DNA from: Saprospiraceae bacterium
Lineage (GTDB): Bacteria; Bacteroidota; Bacteroidia; Chitinophagales; Saprospiraceae
Direction: 5' to 3'
NCBI GenBank assembly: GCA_019694295.1
Contig: JAIBCG010000012.1
Coordinates: forward strand, 1 to 55,804
Length of the DNA stretch: 55,804 bases
The notes under the pieces are model-generated. The model worked only from the letters and a program-made list of their open reading frames with translations. It was not told where the DNA came from and searched no databases. Shown here in pieces: positions 18,800-28,100 of the stretch (positions are counted from its first letter, which is position 1; each line of letters begins with the position of its first letter). The position numbers and the translations under genes are program-made.

Positions 18800-20298
18800 A
18801 CCTGATGGCTGTGTTCTTTCAGGAATATCCTTGTAGCTTCTATATCTTTACTCAATTGTCTGTCATTATCCATCCTACTCACCTGCTCTCGGAACAAATC
18901 ATGCAAATATTCAAGTGCCTCTGAGCTACGTGCCGGCCGTCTGAACTCAATTGCCTGACATGCATTAAGCCATTCGATAGCCAGTATGGTCCATATATTT
19001 TCTACTATGCGATAGAGTTTGGTAGCTGCATTGGCCGCCATACTTACATGGTCTTCCTGCCCATTGGACGAAACAATAGAATCAACTGATGCTGGAGTGC
19101 AAAGTTGTTTATTTTGGCTGACAATAGATGCAGCTGTATATTGCGGAATCATAAACCCGGAGTTGAGTCCGGCATTTTTGACAAGAAAAACCGGCAGATT
19201 CCTCAGACCAGAAATGAGCTGGTAGGTTCTTCTCTCAGAAATGCTGCCTAACTCGGATAATGATATGGCAAGAAAGTCTAGCACAAGCGCTATAGGTTGT
19301 GCATGGAAATTGCCACCCGACAATATCTGATCTTCTTCTACGAATATGTTCGGATTATCAGTCACTGCATTTACTTCATTCTCAAGTACACTCATCACAT
19401 ACTGTATGGTGTCATAAGTAGCGCCATGTACCTGTGGTATGCACCTGAAGGCATAAGGATCCTGCACCGCCACACGGTCGGTCTCCAGCAGTGGGCTACC
19501 TTCGAGCCATTTTCTTATTTGCCCTGCTACTGTTTGCTGCCCGGGCTGGTTTCTGATTTTATGTAGTTTGTCGTCCCAAGGTGTAGCAGAGCAAAGGAAT
19601 GCTTCGGCTGACATTGCACCGACACAGTTGGCCCATCGCATAATTTCCTGAGCTTCTATGATAGCATATACACCATAGCCGGTAGAAAATTGAGTTCCAT
19701 TCAGCAATGCCAACCCTTCTTTTGCACCCAAATCGAGTGGATTTAAGCCAAACATTGCCAATACTTCTTCGGTCGGTCTGATTTTCCCTTGATATATGAC
19801 ATTCCCTTCTCCTATAAGCGGTAAACTCAGATGTGCCAAAGGTGCCAGATCACCGGATGCACCCAATGAACCCTGTTGAAAAATAACCGGCAGTATATCA
19901 TGGTTATAGAAAAATATAAGCCTGTCAATAACTTCCTTTGATACACCCGAATGTCCGTAGGCAAGGCTCCTTATCTTTAGCAACAGGATTATTTTTACAA
20001 CGTTGGCAGGAACTGAATCACCCGTGCCACATGCATGTGACAATACCAGATTTTTTTGAAGGTCGCGCAGTTGGTCCTTGCCAATGACATGGTTACACAA
20101 TGAACCAAAGCCTGTGTTGATACCATAAAAAGCCTGATTGCCACTGGATATTTTACTCTGCAGGAAGTTATGACATTTTTGTACAGCCTCAATTGCTTCT
20201 TCGCTTAGCTTTATTTCACATTCACGATCAATAATGGATGCTATATCATTGATGGTGTAAGATTCTAGCGTTAATAGGTGTTGATCTCGCATTGTCAT
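18796..20298 (-). CDS. hutH: Histidine ammonia-lyase (HAL/PAL superfamily)
   Basis: The 500-residue protein has the normal HutH length. Ala147-Ser148-Gly149 in GSLGASGDLAPLAHL form the MIO electrophile. YGINTGFGSL supplies the Tyr of the inner loop, and QDPYAFRCIPQVHGA is present. The substrate-selecting pair in NLVLSHACG is Ser-His (87-88), the HAL type, rather than His-Leu (TAL) or Phe-Leu (PAL), which supports L-histidine to urocanate. The other hut genes are absent from the window, and it is coupled to a lipid A deacylase gene instead. A second ATG two codons downstream could also serve as start. Confidence 0.9.
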   Translation of the reverse strand: MTMRDQHLLTLESYTINDIASIIDRECEIKLSEEAIEAVQKCHNFLQSKISSGNQAFYGINTGFGSLCNHVIGKDQLRDLQKNLVLSHACGTGDSVPANVVKIILLLKIRSLAYGHSGVSKEVIDRLIFFYNHDILPVIFQQGSLGASGDLAPLAHLSLPLIGEGNVIYQGKIRPTEEVLAMFGLNPLDLGAKEGLALLNGTQFSTGYGVYAIIEAQEIMRWANCVGAMSAEAFLCSATPWDDKLHKIRNQPGQQTVAGQIRKWLEGSPLLETDRVAVQDPYAFRCIPQVHGATYDTIQYVMSVLENEVNAVTDNPNIFVEEDQILSGGNFHAQPIALVLDFLAISLSELGSISERRTYQLISGLRNLPVFLVKNAGLNSGFMIPQYTAASIVSQNKQLCTPASVDSIVSSNGQEDHVSMAANAATKLYRIVENIWTILAIEWLNACQAIEFRRPARSSEALEYLHDLFREQVSRMDNDRQLSKDIEATRIFLKEHSHQV

Positions 20299-20422
20299 TT
20301 CTTAATTAATGGCAAAAATAAGCTACCTAAGCGGTAATTTTATCCAATAAAGCCTTATTGCATCATATTGTTGTCGGATAAAAGCTATTAATGGCTTATT
20401 TTTACACAGATTTTTCAAAAGC

Positions 20423-21466
20423 ATGGCAGAAAACCTACAAGATAAAAATATTATTGCTTCTGATCCGACGGCTGAATCACGCAAACAGGATCACATCGAT
20501 CTTGCATTTAGGTCGCAGGTGGATGTCTTACGTGCTGATGGCAGATTTTACTATGAACCCTTGCTTGCAGGTTTCTCTGACAAGGATATTTACCCACAGA
20601 CACAGTTACTTGGCAAAACGTTTCGTTACCCGATGTGGATATCGAGTATGACCGGTGGTAATAAAATGGCCGGAAAAATAAATGAAAATCTGGCACGTGT
20701 ATGTAATGATTTCGGACTGGGATTCGGGCTTGGGTCATGCCGGCAATTACTTACTGACCACACTTATCTTAAAGACTTCGATGTAAGAAAATATCTGGGT
20801 GACAGACCATTTTATGCCAATCTTGGTGTGGCACAGATAGAAGAGCTACTCATAAACAACAAAGTTGATGAAATAATCAGGCTTGTAGATTTGCTAAAGG
20901 CAGACGGGCTTATAGTGCATGTCAATCCGCTACAGGAATGGTCACAACCTGAAGGCAACTTGTACACACAAAGGCCAATTGAAACAATCGAAAAACTGCT
21001 TGAAAAGAGCAAGCTCAACATCATCGTCAAGGAAGTAGGCCAGGGAATGGGCAAAAAGAGTCTCGAAGCATTGGTGAAACTTCCACTTGCAGCCATAGAT
21101 TTTGCGGCTTTTGGAGGTACAAATTTTTCAAAACTTGAATTGTACCGAAACCCTGAAAAACAGAAAGCCCATGAAGTAATGTCACTGGTAGGCCACACTG
21201 CTGAAGAAATGGTCAGTATGGTAAACGAAATACTCAGCCATTCAACCGATATGATCCGCTGTCGCGAATTTATCGTTTCTGGTGGCATAAGGAGTTATCT
21301 TGACGGATATTATCTGACCCGAAATATAAATGCTGCGTCCATATATGGGCAGGCTTCCGGCTTTTTGAAGCATGCTATGGAAGATTACGACCAACTTTAC
21401 CGTTATGTGAAGGCACAAACTGAAGGTCTTGAACTGGCAAACACTTTTTTAACCATCAAAGAATAA
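20423..21466 (+). CDS. fni: Type 2 isopentenyl-diphosphate delta-isomerase
   Basis: The protein has 347 residues. This FMN- and NADPH-dependent isomerase interconverts IPP and DMAPP. Characteristic segments are RKQDHIDLAF at residues 20-29, WISSMTGGNKMAGKIN, HVNPLQEWSQPEGN and the glycine-rich FMN/phosphate-binding region DFAAFGGTNFSKLE with SGGIRSYLDG. It is the first gene of a plus-strand mevalonate operon, with 9 bp to the HMG-CoA reductase. It is divergent from hutH across 124 bp, where I see no convincing promoter pair. Confidence 0.95.
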   Translation: MAENLQDKNIIASDPTAESRKQDHIDLAFRSQVDVLRADGRFYYEPLLAGFSDKDIYPQTQLLGKTFRYPMWISSMTGGNKMAGKINENLARVCNDFGLGFGLGSCRQLLTDHTYLKDFDVRKYLGDRPFYANLGVAQIEELLINNKVDEIIRLVDLLKADGLIVHVNPLQEWSQPEGNLYTQRPIETIEKLLEKSKLNIIVKEVGQGMGKKSLEALVKLPLAAIDFAAFGGTNFSKLELYRNPEKQKAHEVMSLVGHTAEEMVSMVNEILSHSTDMIRCREFIVSGGIRSYLDGYYLTRNINAASIYGQASGFLKHAMEDYDQLYRYVKAQTEGLELANTFLTIKE

Positions 21467-21475
21467 ACGTAGAAA

Positions 21476-22822
21476 TTGAAAGACGACAAGCAGATAAATG
21501 GATTCTCAAAACGCTCAAAAGCTGAAAAGCTTCAATGGGTGATAGAGAATTTTTTCAATGGCCATGAGTCAGCTGCCGGAGAGCTCAGGAGTTTTTGGTT
21601 GGATGACGAGACGCAAAACATATTTGATGCCTTCAGTGAAAACTCCATTAGCAATTTTATACTACCCTACGGTGTGGCACCCAATATGCTCATCAACGGA
21701 AAAACTTACTGTGTACCTATGGTTACAGAAGAAAGTTCGGTCGTAGCCGCGGCTGCAGCTGCCGCAAAATATTGGTCAACCCGCGGCGGAATAAAAGCAA
21801 CCGTAGTCAATACCAAAAAAATCGGACAGGTTCACTTCAAATGGTCAGGTCAAACTGAAAAACTCATTAGCGTCTTTCCGGAGTTAAAAAAAGAGCTCAT
21901 TATAACAGCCTCAGCTATCACTACCAATATGGATAAACGTGGTGGTGGGATCCTTGACATCGAATTGAAAGATCTTTCTGATAAAGAACCAGATTACTAC
22001 CAGTTATTCACTCACTTCGACACTTGTGATTCGATGGGTGCCAATTTTATCAATTCTGTCCTCGAACAGTTTGGCCGTACATTACGGTTATTCATTCAAA
22101 CGCATCCAGCATTTGATGAAACCGACCGTGAAGTGGATATTATTATGTGTATATTGTCAAACTACACGCCTGAATGCCTTGTAAAAGCAGAAGTAAGCTG
22201 TACCATCGACGAGCTAGGTGATGAATGCCTCGAAATGGACGCTGTCGGCTTTGCTGAAAGGTTTGCCACGGCTATCCGTATTGCCGAAATTGACAGTTAC
22301 CGGGCTACTACTCATAACAAAGGCATATTTAACGGCATTGATGCTGTCGTAATAGCTACCGGAAATGATTTCAGAGCAATTGAAGCATCTGGGCACACAT
22401 ACGCTGCACGTTCGGGTATTTACAAGAGCCTTAGCAAATGTACCATTAAAGATAATATTTTCAGCTTCAACCTCGAAATACCACTCGCCATTGGCACCAT
22501 AGGCGGATTGACAAAACTCCATCCCATCGCAAGACATTCGCTAGAGATGCTCGGACATCCTTCTGCTCCTGAGTTGATGACCATCATTGCAGCTACCGGA
22601 TTGATGCAGAATTTTGCTGCCATACGGTCGTTGGTGACTACAGGTATTCAGAAAGGTCACATGAAAATGCACCTTATGAATATATTGAATCATCTGAGTG
22701 CTACAGAACAAGAGATAGAGCAAGCTTTTGAATATTTTTCAGATAAAGTGATTTCTTTTACCTCTGTCAGAGAATTGATCACAGAAATAAGAGAAAGAGA
22801 ACATAAGATTATTACAGATTAA
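21476..22822 (+). CDS. mvaA: Hydroxymethylglutaryl-CoA reductase, class II type
   Basis: The protein has 448 residues. It reduces HMG-CoA to mevalonate, or performs the reverse reaction; the class II (degradative-type) form is the one Bacteroidota use for synthesis. Landmarks are NGFSKRSKAEKLQWV at residues 8-22, PMVTEESSVVAAAAAAAKYW, DSMGANFINSVLEQF, ATGNDFRAIEASGHTYA and the catalytic-His segment GHMKMHL. The start is a TTG at 21476, placed so that the family's N-terminal GFSK motif is retained. Its stop at 22820-22822 is followed after only 12 bases by the GHMP kinase in the same reading frame. Confidence 0.94.
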   Translation: MKDDKQINGFSKRSKAEKLQWVIENFFNGHESAAGELRSFWLDDETQNIFDAFSENSISNFILPYGVAPNMLINGKTYCVPMVTEESSVVAAAAAAAKYWSTRGGIKATVVNTKKIGQVHFKWSGQTEKLISVFPELKKELIITASAITTNMDKRGGGILDIELKDLSDKEPDYYQLFTHFDTCDSMGANFINSVLEQFGRTLRLFIQTHPAFDETDREVDIIMCILSNYTPECLVKAEVSCTIDELGDECLEMDAVGFAERFATAIRIAEIDSYRATTHNKGIFNGIDAVVIATGNDFRAIEASGHTYAARSGIYKSLSKCTIKDNIFSFNLEIPLAIGTIGGLTKLHPIARHSLEMLGHPSAPELMTIIAATGLMQNFAAIRSLVTTGIQKGHMKMHLMNILNHLSATEQEIEQAFEYFSDKVISFTSVRELITEIREREHKIITD

Positions 22823-22834
22823 AATTTTTATACC

Positions 22835-23761
22835 ATCAAAAAGAATTTTTCAGCAAACGGCAAACTACTACTGACAGCAGAATATCTCGTTCTGGAAGGT
22901 GCACTTGCTCTTGCCCTCCCTGTACGCTTCGGTCAGAAAATGTCAGTAACCGAAAACAGCTCTTCAGAAATAAAGTGGAGCAGTCTTGACCACAAAGATG
23001 AGCTGTGGTTTTCTGCAAGCTTTTCATTGTATGATTTTAAAGCCACCGAAACAACCGATGAAGAGATAGCTGCTCGTATCACAAAATTGCTTAAAGGGTG
23101 TGCCCGGCAAGATTCAGAGTTTCTCTCGCAATGGAAAGGTCAGAAAGTAGAAACCAAACTCGAATTCGACCGCAAATGGGGGCTCGGTACCAGCTCTACA
23201 CTGGTGTACTGCATTGCAGAATGGGCCGACGTCAACCCATACCAGCTGCTGATGGATACCTTTGGCGGTAGTGGGTACGACATAGCCTGCGCCGGTGCAG
23301 ATGGTCCGGTGTTGTACAGTTTACGCGATTATGCTATTTCTGTTGAAGAATCTCTTTTTTATCCATCATTCAGGAACAATCTTTTTTTTATTTATTCGGG
23401 GCGTAAACAAAACTCACAAGCAGCGGTTAAAGATTTTCAAAGACTAAAGAATTTTTCAACCAAAGACATCGACACTGCTAGCGAACTGACCGAATCCTTT
23501 GAAAAATGTACAAACCTGCATGATTTTAAAAAACTGATAACAGAGCACGAATTGCTTATTTCAAAAATATTAAAAACTTCACCCATGAAAAACGAATATT
23601 TTCATGATTTTGAAGGAGAAATAAAATCACTCGGAGCTTGGGGTGGAGATTTTATACTTGCAGCCACAGAAAGTGACAAAAAATATGTCACTGAATATTT
23701 TACAGGAAAAGGCCTAACAGATTTTTTCAGTTACGATGATCTGATTTTAAAAAGAAAATAA
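22835..23761 (+). CDS. GYDIA-family GHMP kinase of the mevalonate operon, apparent ATC start
   Basis: The protein has 308 residues if read from ATC at 22835. The family's N-terminal strand (KKNFSANGKLLLTAEY) lies in the open frame directly after the HMG-CoA reductase stop, but no ATG, GTG or TTG precedes it. The first ATG is at 22940 and would delete about 35 conserved residues. ATC stands exactly where homologues have their Met. The ATP loop WGLGTSSTLVYC and the signature FGGSGYDIACAGADG are present, as is a C-terminal SLGAWGGDFILA. The product is a GHMP kinase, probably acting on mevalonate or phosphomevalonate; the step is inferred from the operon. Confidence 0.85.
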   Translation: MKKNFSANGKLLLTAEYLVLEGALALALPVRFGQKMSVTENSSSEIKWSSLDHKDELWFSASFSLYDFKATETTDEEIAARITKLLKGCARQDSEFLSQWKGQKVETKLEFDRKWGLGTSSTLVYCIAEWADVNPYQLLMDTFGGSGYDIACAGADGPVLYSLRDYAISVEESLFYPSFRNNLFFIYSGRKQNSQAAVKDFQRLKNFSTKDIDTASELTESFEKCTNLHDFKKLITEHELLISKILKTSPMKNEYFHDFEGEIKSLGAWGGDFILAATESDKKYVTEYFTGKGLTDFFSYDDLILKRK

Positions 23762-23763
23762 AA

Positions 23764-24489
23764 ATGCCTCCTAAGTGGATTGAAGCAAAACTTACAGAAA
23801 TTAAACCTGTAACTGATAAAATACGAAATTTTTACCTTACTCTTAATGATGAAGATCGGTTTGGCTTTTTACCAGGACAATTCGTTACCTTCGATCTGCC
23901 CGTTTCAGAAAAAAGACTACAACGCTGGAAAAGTTATTCGATAGCCAATAGGCCTGATGGTAGCAATACGCTCGAATTTTGTATTGTTCACCTTGATGGC
24001 GGGCTCGGGTCAGGTTATCTGTTCAATGAAGTACAGCCGGGTTCATTACTCAGATTTAAGGGGCCTGACGGTATATTTACCCTGAAAGAACCCCTAGATT
24101 ATGATCTGGTAATGCTTTGTACCGGCACAGGTGTAGCACCGTTTAAAAGTATGCTTGATCACATTTTTCACCATAATATTCCTCACCGTCAACTTCACCT
24201 CATATTTGGTACACGAAAAGAAGAAGACATTCTCTACAGAAAGGAATTTGAAGAATATGCCGCGGTTCATCCCGAGTTCAGATATGATGTTGTCCTGTCC
24301 AGACAAGAAAACTGGCCCGGATACAAAGGGCATATACACCAAGTGTATCTGAAAGAATACGCCGAAACAAGACCGGATGTGAGATTTATGATCTGTGGTT
24401 GGAGCCAAATGTCTGATCAGGCTACTGAATACCTGACGCAAAAATGCGGTTATGAAAAATCACAGGTACACTGCGAATTGTACGGATAA
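23764..24489 (+). CDS. Ferredoxin--NADP reductase-type FAD/NAD-binding oxidoreductase
   Basis: The protein has 241 residues. An N-terminal FAD-binding barrel contains RWKSYSIANRPDG (the RxYS flavin motif, about residues 56-68) and GSGYLFNEVQPGSLLRFKGP. The C-terminal NAD(P)-binding half has MLCTGTGVAPFKSML, LIFGTRKEEDILYRKEFEE and FMICGWSQM. There is no 2Fe-2S ferredoxin domain. Such enzymes move electrons between NAD(P)H and a ferredoxin or flavodoxin. It starts 2 bp after the GHMP kinase stop, so it belongs to the mevalonate operon; one reason could be reduction of the FMN of the type 2 isomerase, but that is a guess. Confidence 0.88.
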   Translation: MPPKWIEAKLTEIKPVTDKIRNFYLTLNDEDRFGFLPGQFVTFDLPVSEKRLQRWKSYSIANRPDGSNTLEFCIVHLDGGLGSGYLFNEVQPGSLLRFKGPDGIFTLKEPLDYDLVMLCTGTGVAPFKSMLDHIFHHNIPHRQLHLIFGTRKEEDILYRKEFEEYAAVHPEFRYDVVLSRQENWPGYKGHIHQVYLKEYAETRPDVRFMICGWSQMSDQATEYLTQKCGYEKSQVHCELYG

Positions 24490-24491
24490 GA

Positions 24492-24522
24492 TTGGTTGTT
24501 GAACAATTTTGCTGTAATTTTG
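24492..24522 (+). promoter_or_regulatory. Bacteroidota promoter (-33 TTG, -7 TAATTTTG) for the NifU-family gene
   Basis: TTG at 24492-24494 and TAATTTTG at 24515-24522 are separated by 20 bp, matching TTG-N19/20-TAnnTTTG. The -7 element ends 24 bp before the ATG at 24547, so nfuA has its own promoter just behind the mevalonate operon. Confidence 0.7.
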
Positions 24523-24546
24523 TAGAATAATTCTAAATAAGTAAAA

Positions 24547-25155
24547 ATGGAACCTACGATTAAGTCACCGGTAATGTTATATACTGAACAGACCCCTAAC
24601 CCGGAGTCGCTCAAATTCGTTACCAACAGAATGCTTTATCACGGCACTGCTGATTTTAAAGATAAAGAAAGCGCACAGGAGTGGTCGCCAATGGCTCTTG
24701 CTCTGTATGATTTGCCTTATGTAAGAGGCGTATATATCAATAATAATTTCGTAACCGTCACCAAAGAAATAAACTACAACTGGGACGACATCATGCTTCG
24801 CATCAAGGATTTTATTAAAAAATATGTGGAAAGCGAAGCAGTAGTCATCAATGACGGCTATGCAGAAGCAATGGAAAAACAAGCAAAAATAGAGCAGGAA
24901 ACACCTTATGAAGGTGACGAAGCCGAGCTTGTTAAGAAAATAGTCAACATCATTGATACCTATGTCAAACCTGCAGTTGGGCTCGATGGTGGTAATATTG
25001 AATTTAAAAAATATGAAGACGGAGTAGTTTATGTTATAATGCAGGGTTCTTGCAGCGGCTGCCCATCTTCAACGCTTACCCTTAAGGCCGGTATAGAAGG
25101 TATGCTCAAAAGAATGGTACCTCAAGTAAGAGAAGTCGTTCAGGAAATGGGTTAA
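24547..25155 (+). CDS. nfuA: NifU/Nfu-family iron-sulfur cluster carrier
   Basis: The protein has 202 residues in two domains. An N-terminal Nfu_N domain has TEQTPNPESLKFVTNRML (about residues 13-30). The C-terminal NifU domain has VKPAVGLDGGNIEFKKY and the CxxC cluster site GSCSGCPSSTLTLKAGIE (about residues 168-185). Nfu proteins receive 4Fe-4S clusters and deliver them to target apoproteins. The product is cytoplasmic. It is preceded by a good promoter and lies tail-to-tail with the T9SS type B protein gene across 21 bp. Confidence 0.94.
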   Translation: MEPTIKSPVMLYTEQTPNPESLKFVTNRMLYHGTADFKDKESAQEWSPMALALYDLPYVRGVYINNNFVTVTKEINYNWDDIMLRIKDFIKKYVESEAVVINDGYAEAMEKQAKIEQETPYEGDEAELVKKIVNIIDTYVKPAVGLDGGNIEFKKYEDGVVYVIMQGSCSGCPSSTLTLKAGIEGMLKRMVPQVREVVQEMG

Positions 25156-25176
25156 TGGCCGGTATGGACAGGTTTA

Positions 25177-28100
25177 CTAACGCAGGAGTATGAGTTCTCC
25201 ACGATATAAAGCCGTTTCGCCGTTATCAAACTCAAGAACAGCCCAGTAAACAAAGACTCCCGGGTCGAGTAACTTGCCGCGTGTTTTACCGTTCCACCCC
25301 AGCGACGGATTGTTGGGTTCAATATTCTTTGCTGAGAACAGGTGTTCGCCCCACCTAGAATATATGTTCAACTCTTTGATGCTAACAAGGTGATGGTCAC
25401 CGTAAACGGTAAAATAATCGTTGATACCGTCAAGATCGGGTGAAAACACATTCGGAATATAAACCTTGATATCTGGTATTACGCTTAGTAAGATGCTGTC
25501 TGATGCCTGACACCTATGTTGATTTTCGGCATACAGGAATATTTTCTGGTCGTGATTAATGATTAATGAATTGGTCTTGCAAGCGATACAAGAGAATACG
25601 CTTGCAGGTGCCCATTGTATTTGATAAGCTGTGTCAGAATAAACCGGTATCAGATCTATCAATGTTCCTTCCTTTACTTTTTTGTCGGGTCCGAGTTCGA
25701 CCGTAAATGTGCTGCCTTTGTCAATTGTTAGGTTTTTTATTTCTGCCGTACATCCCTGATTGTCTTTTATGTACAGTGTATAATCGCCAGGTGCAAGTTT
25801 TGAGAATTCATTTTCCGGAAAATAATCGATACCATTTATACTATATTGATAAGGTGGAAGTCCGTTGTGCACTGAGTCTATAACAATACTTCCATCGTTT
25901 GAGTCCTTGCATTTTTCGGGTTTTACTAACTGGAAAACATCAAGAGGCTTTGGTATAGTCTCTACAACGATGATACTGTCACAGCCCGAGATAGATAGTA
26001 ACTTGGTTGTATCGGTAGCAATATTCTGCGCTGTACAGGAGTAATTCTGTTTTTTAATGAAATATGAAGGCAATAGCGAAGTATTGGTTATCACAATGCT
26101 GTCACATTCCGCTGTTTTGATAATCTGTATGCTGATGCCTGCCAAAGTTGGATCACAAGTAGTGGCACTTACATAGGTAGTGTCCGGTAATATCAAGGTA
26201 GAGGTGAGTATGACAATACTGTCGCAGCCGAACTGATTTGTATATTTTAACTCAAAAACACCTGCATCGCTCTTTTGACAAGTGTTTTTATACTGCTTAA
26301 CTGTATCAGAAGGCAATAAATACCTGGTAACAAACACCAGGCTATCGCAACCCAGGCTGTTTTTGTAGTTGTATTGTGTAGTCCCGGTTAGTTTAGGATC
26401 GCAGGTGCCTTGTTGCTGATTGACAGAATCAGGCTTATGGTATATGTACTTAATAAAAACAAAACTGTCACATTCCGCTGTTTTATATATGATCGTATCT
26501 AAGTAATCGGGGTCATCACCACATTGATGAACAATGAGCTCACTTGATAAATAACCTGAAAATTTCAATTCTGTAATAACTATACTGTCACAGCCATACT
26601 GATTCAGGTATTGCGTTGTATCAATTCCGGCTTTAGTAGTGTCACAAGTATTTTTGCTGAAATAAACCGTATCTTTTAGTAATGGAATATTTTTAATCAA
26701 CACAAGACTATCGCAATATTTGCCTTGCAAGCTTAAAGTATCTACGGAGAAGTTATTGATTGAACAGCTTTGGTTTTCAATGATGGTCGTGTCTGGTTTG
26801 TTGTACTTGATTTGGTGAATGACAATACTGTCACACCCCATGCTGTTTTGTAATATTAAAGTATCTGACAGGGCTTTACTCTTGATACAGGTCGTTCCGA
26901 ATATTTTAAGCGTATCTGCAAGTACAAGTAAGGTAGTCGTTATTACAATTGAATCACAGCCGTTAACATTATATATAAGAGTATCAATACCTGCCTGTGA
27001 CGAGTCGCAAGTGGTTTTTTGAAGATTGACTGTTTGTCCACCCGGCTTTATATTAAATGTGGCAGAGAATGTAGTAAAATTGCCGCATTCGTCAGTGGCT
27101 GTAAACTGAATGGTGTAGAGGGTTTTTGTATAATTGTTGTCAAAATTGTTGGACCAAGTGACCGAACTGCAATTATCACTCACTGTGGCATTAGCATGAT
27201 TGTTGAGCCATTGGGTGAGTTTTGCATAAGGGTCAGCATCACAGATGAGTTCGATGTTTTCAGGTTGTTTGGTGATGACCGGATCCTCGGTATCTTCTAC
27301 GATGAATTTAGCTGTTTTGGTATTTTCATTACCACAGTTGTCAGATACTATAAAACTCACTTCCGTCTCACTACATGGAAACTCTGGTTCATTTTGGTAT
27401 TCGTAGCTCCACAGCACATTTCCTTCACAATTATCAGTTGCTGTTGCTCCGCCATTTCCATTCAGCCATTGATTAAATTCTGCCTGTATATTCAATGAAC
27501 AATCTACGTATATATCCTGCGGTTCATCTACGAATGCGGGTGCTTCGTTATCTTCTATAAATACTTGTTGTACTACGCTAGATGTTGCCCCACAGCTATT
27601 CGTAGCTGTCCAGGTACGTGTTATAGTCTGATTGCATGGTGTACCCGTGGTGCTTTCACTATAATCAATACTTGGATTATTATCACAATCATCCTGAACC
27701 GTAAGCATAGGCGGAGGTGGAACATCTTTGAGACATTGAATGCCACTGATATCATCGGGCATATCTGTAAATGCTGGAATGCTCTTTGGTGGGCAACTGT
27801 ACATGGTGATATCATCGAGCAATACTCCACCATTGACTACCGGACCAGTACCTGTAAATTTGAGATCGGCAGTAGAAGCAAGAGCCGTAAAGGTAAAACA
27901 TTTTCTGAGCCATCCGTTTGCACCGTTGTTGGTAGCTGTCCATGTTTGGTCAAGCCATGCACCATCTGCTACCTGTATCTGGCAATTGGCGGTTGGTGTG
28001 ATAGCATTTTTGGCATACCAAAGTACAATGGTATATTCATAATCAACATTTAAGCCATTCAGTATAGTGGAAAACGATCCCGGTGTATTACCATGAAGGT

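Noticed and set aside
27019..28053. Plus-strand frames opposite the T9SS type B protein
   Set aside because: Their products show no family features and the minus-strand gene is continuous with clear domains.
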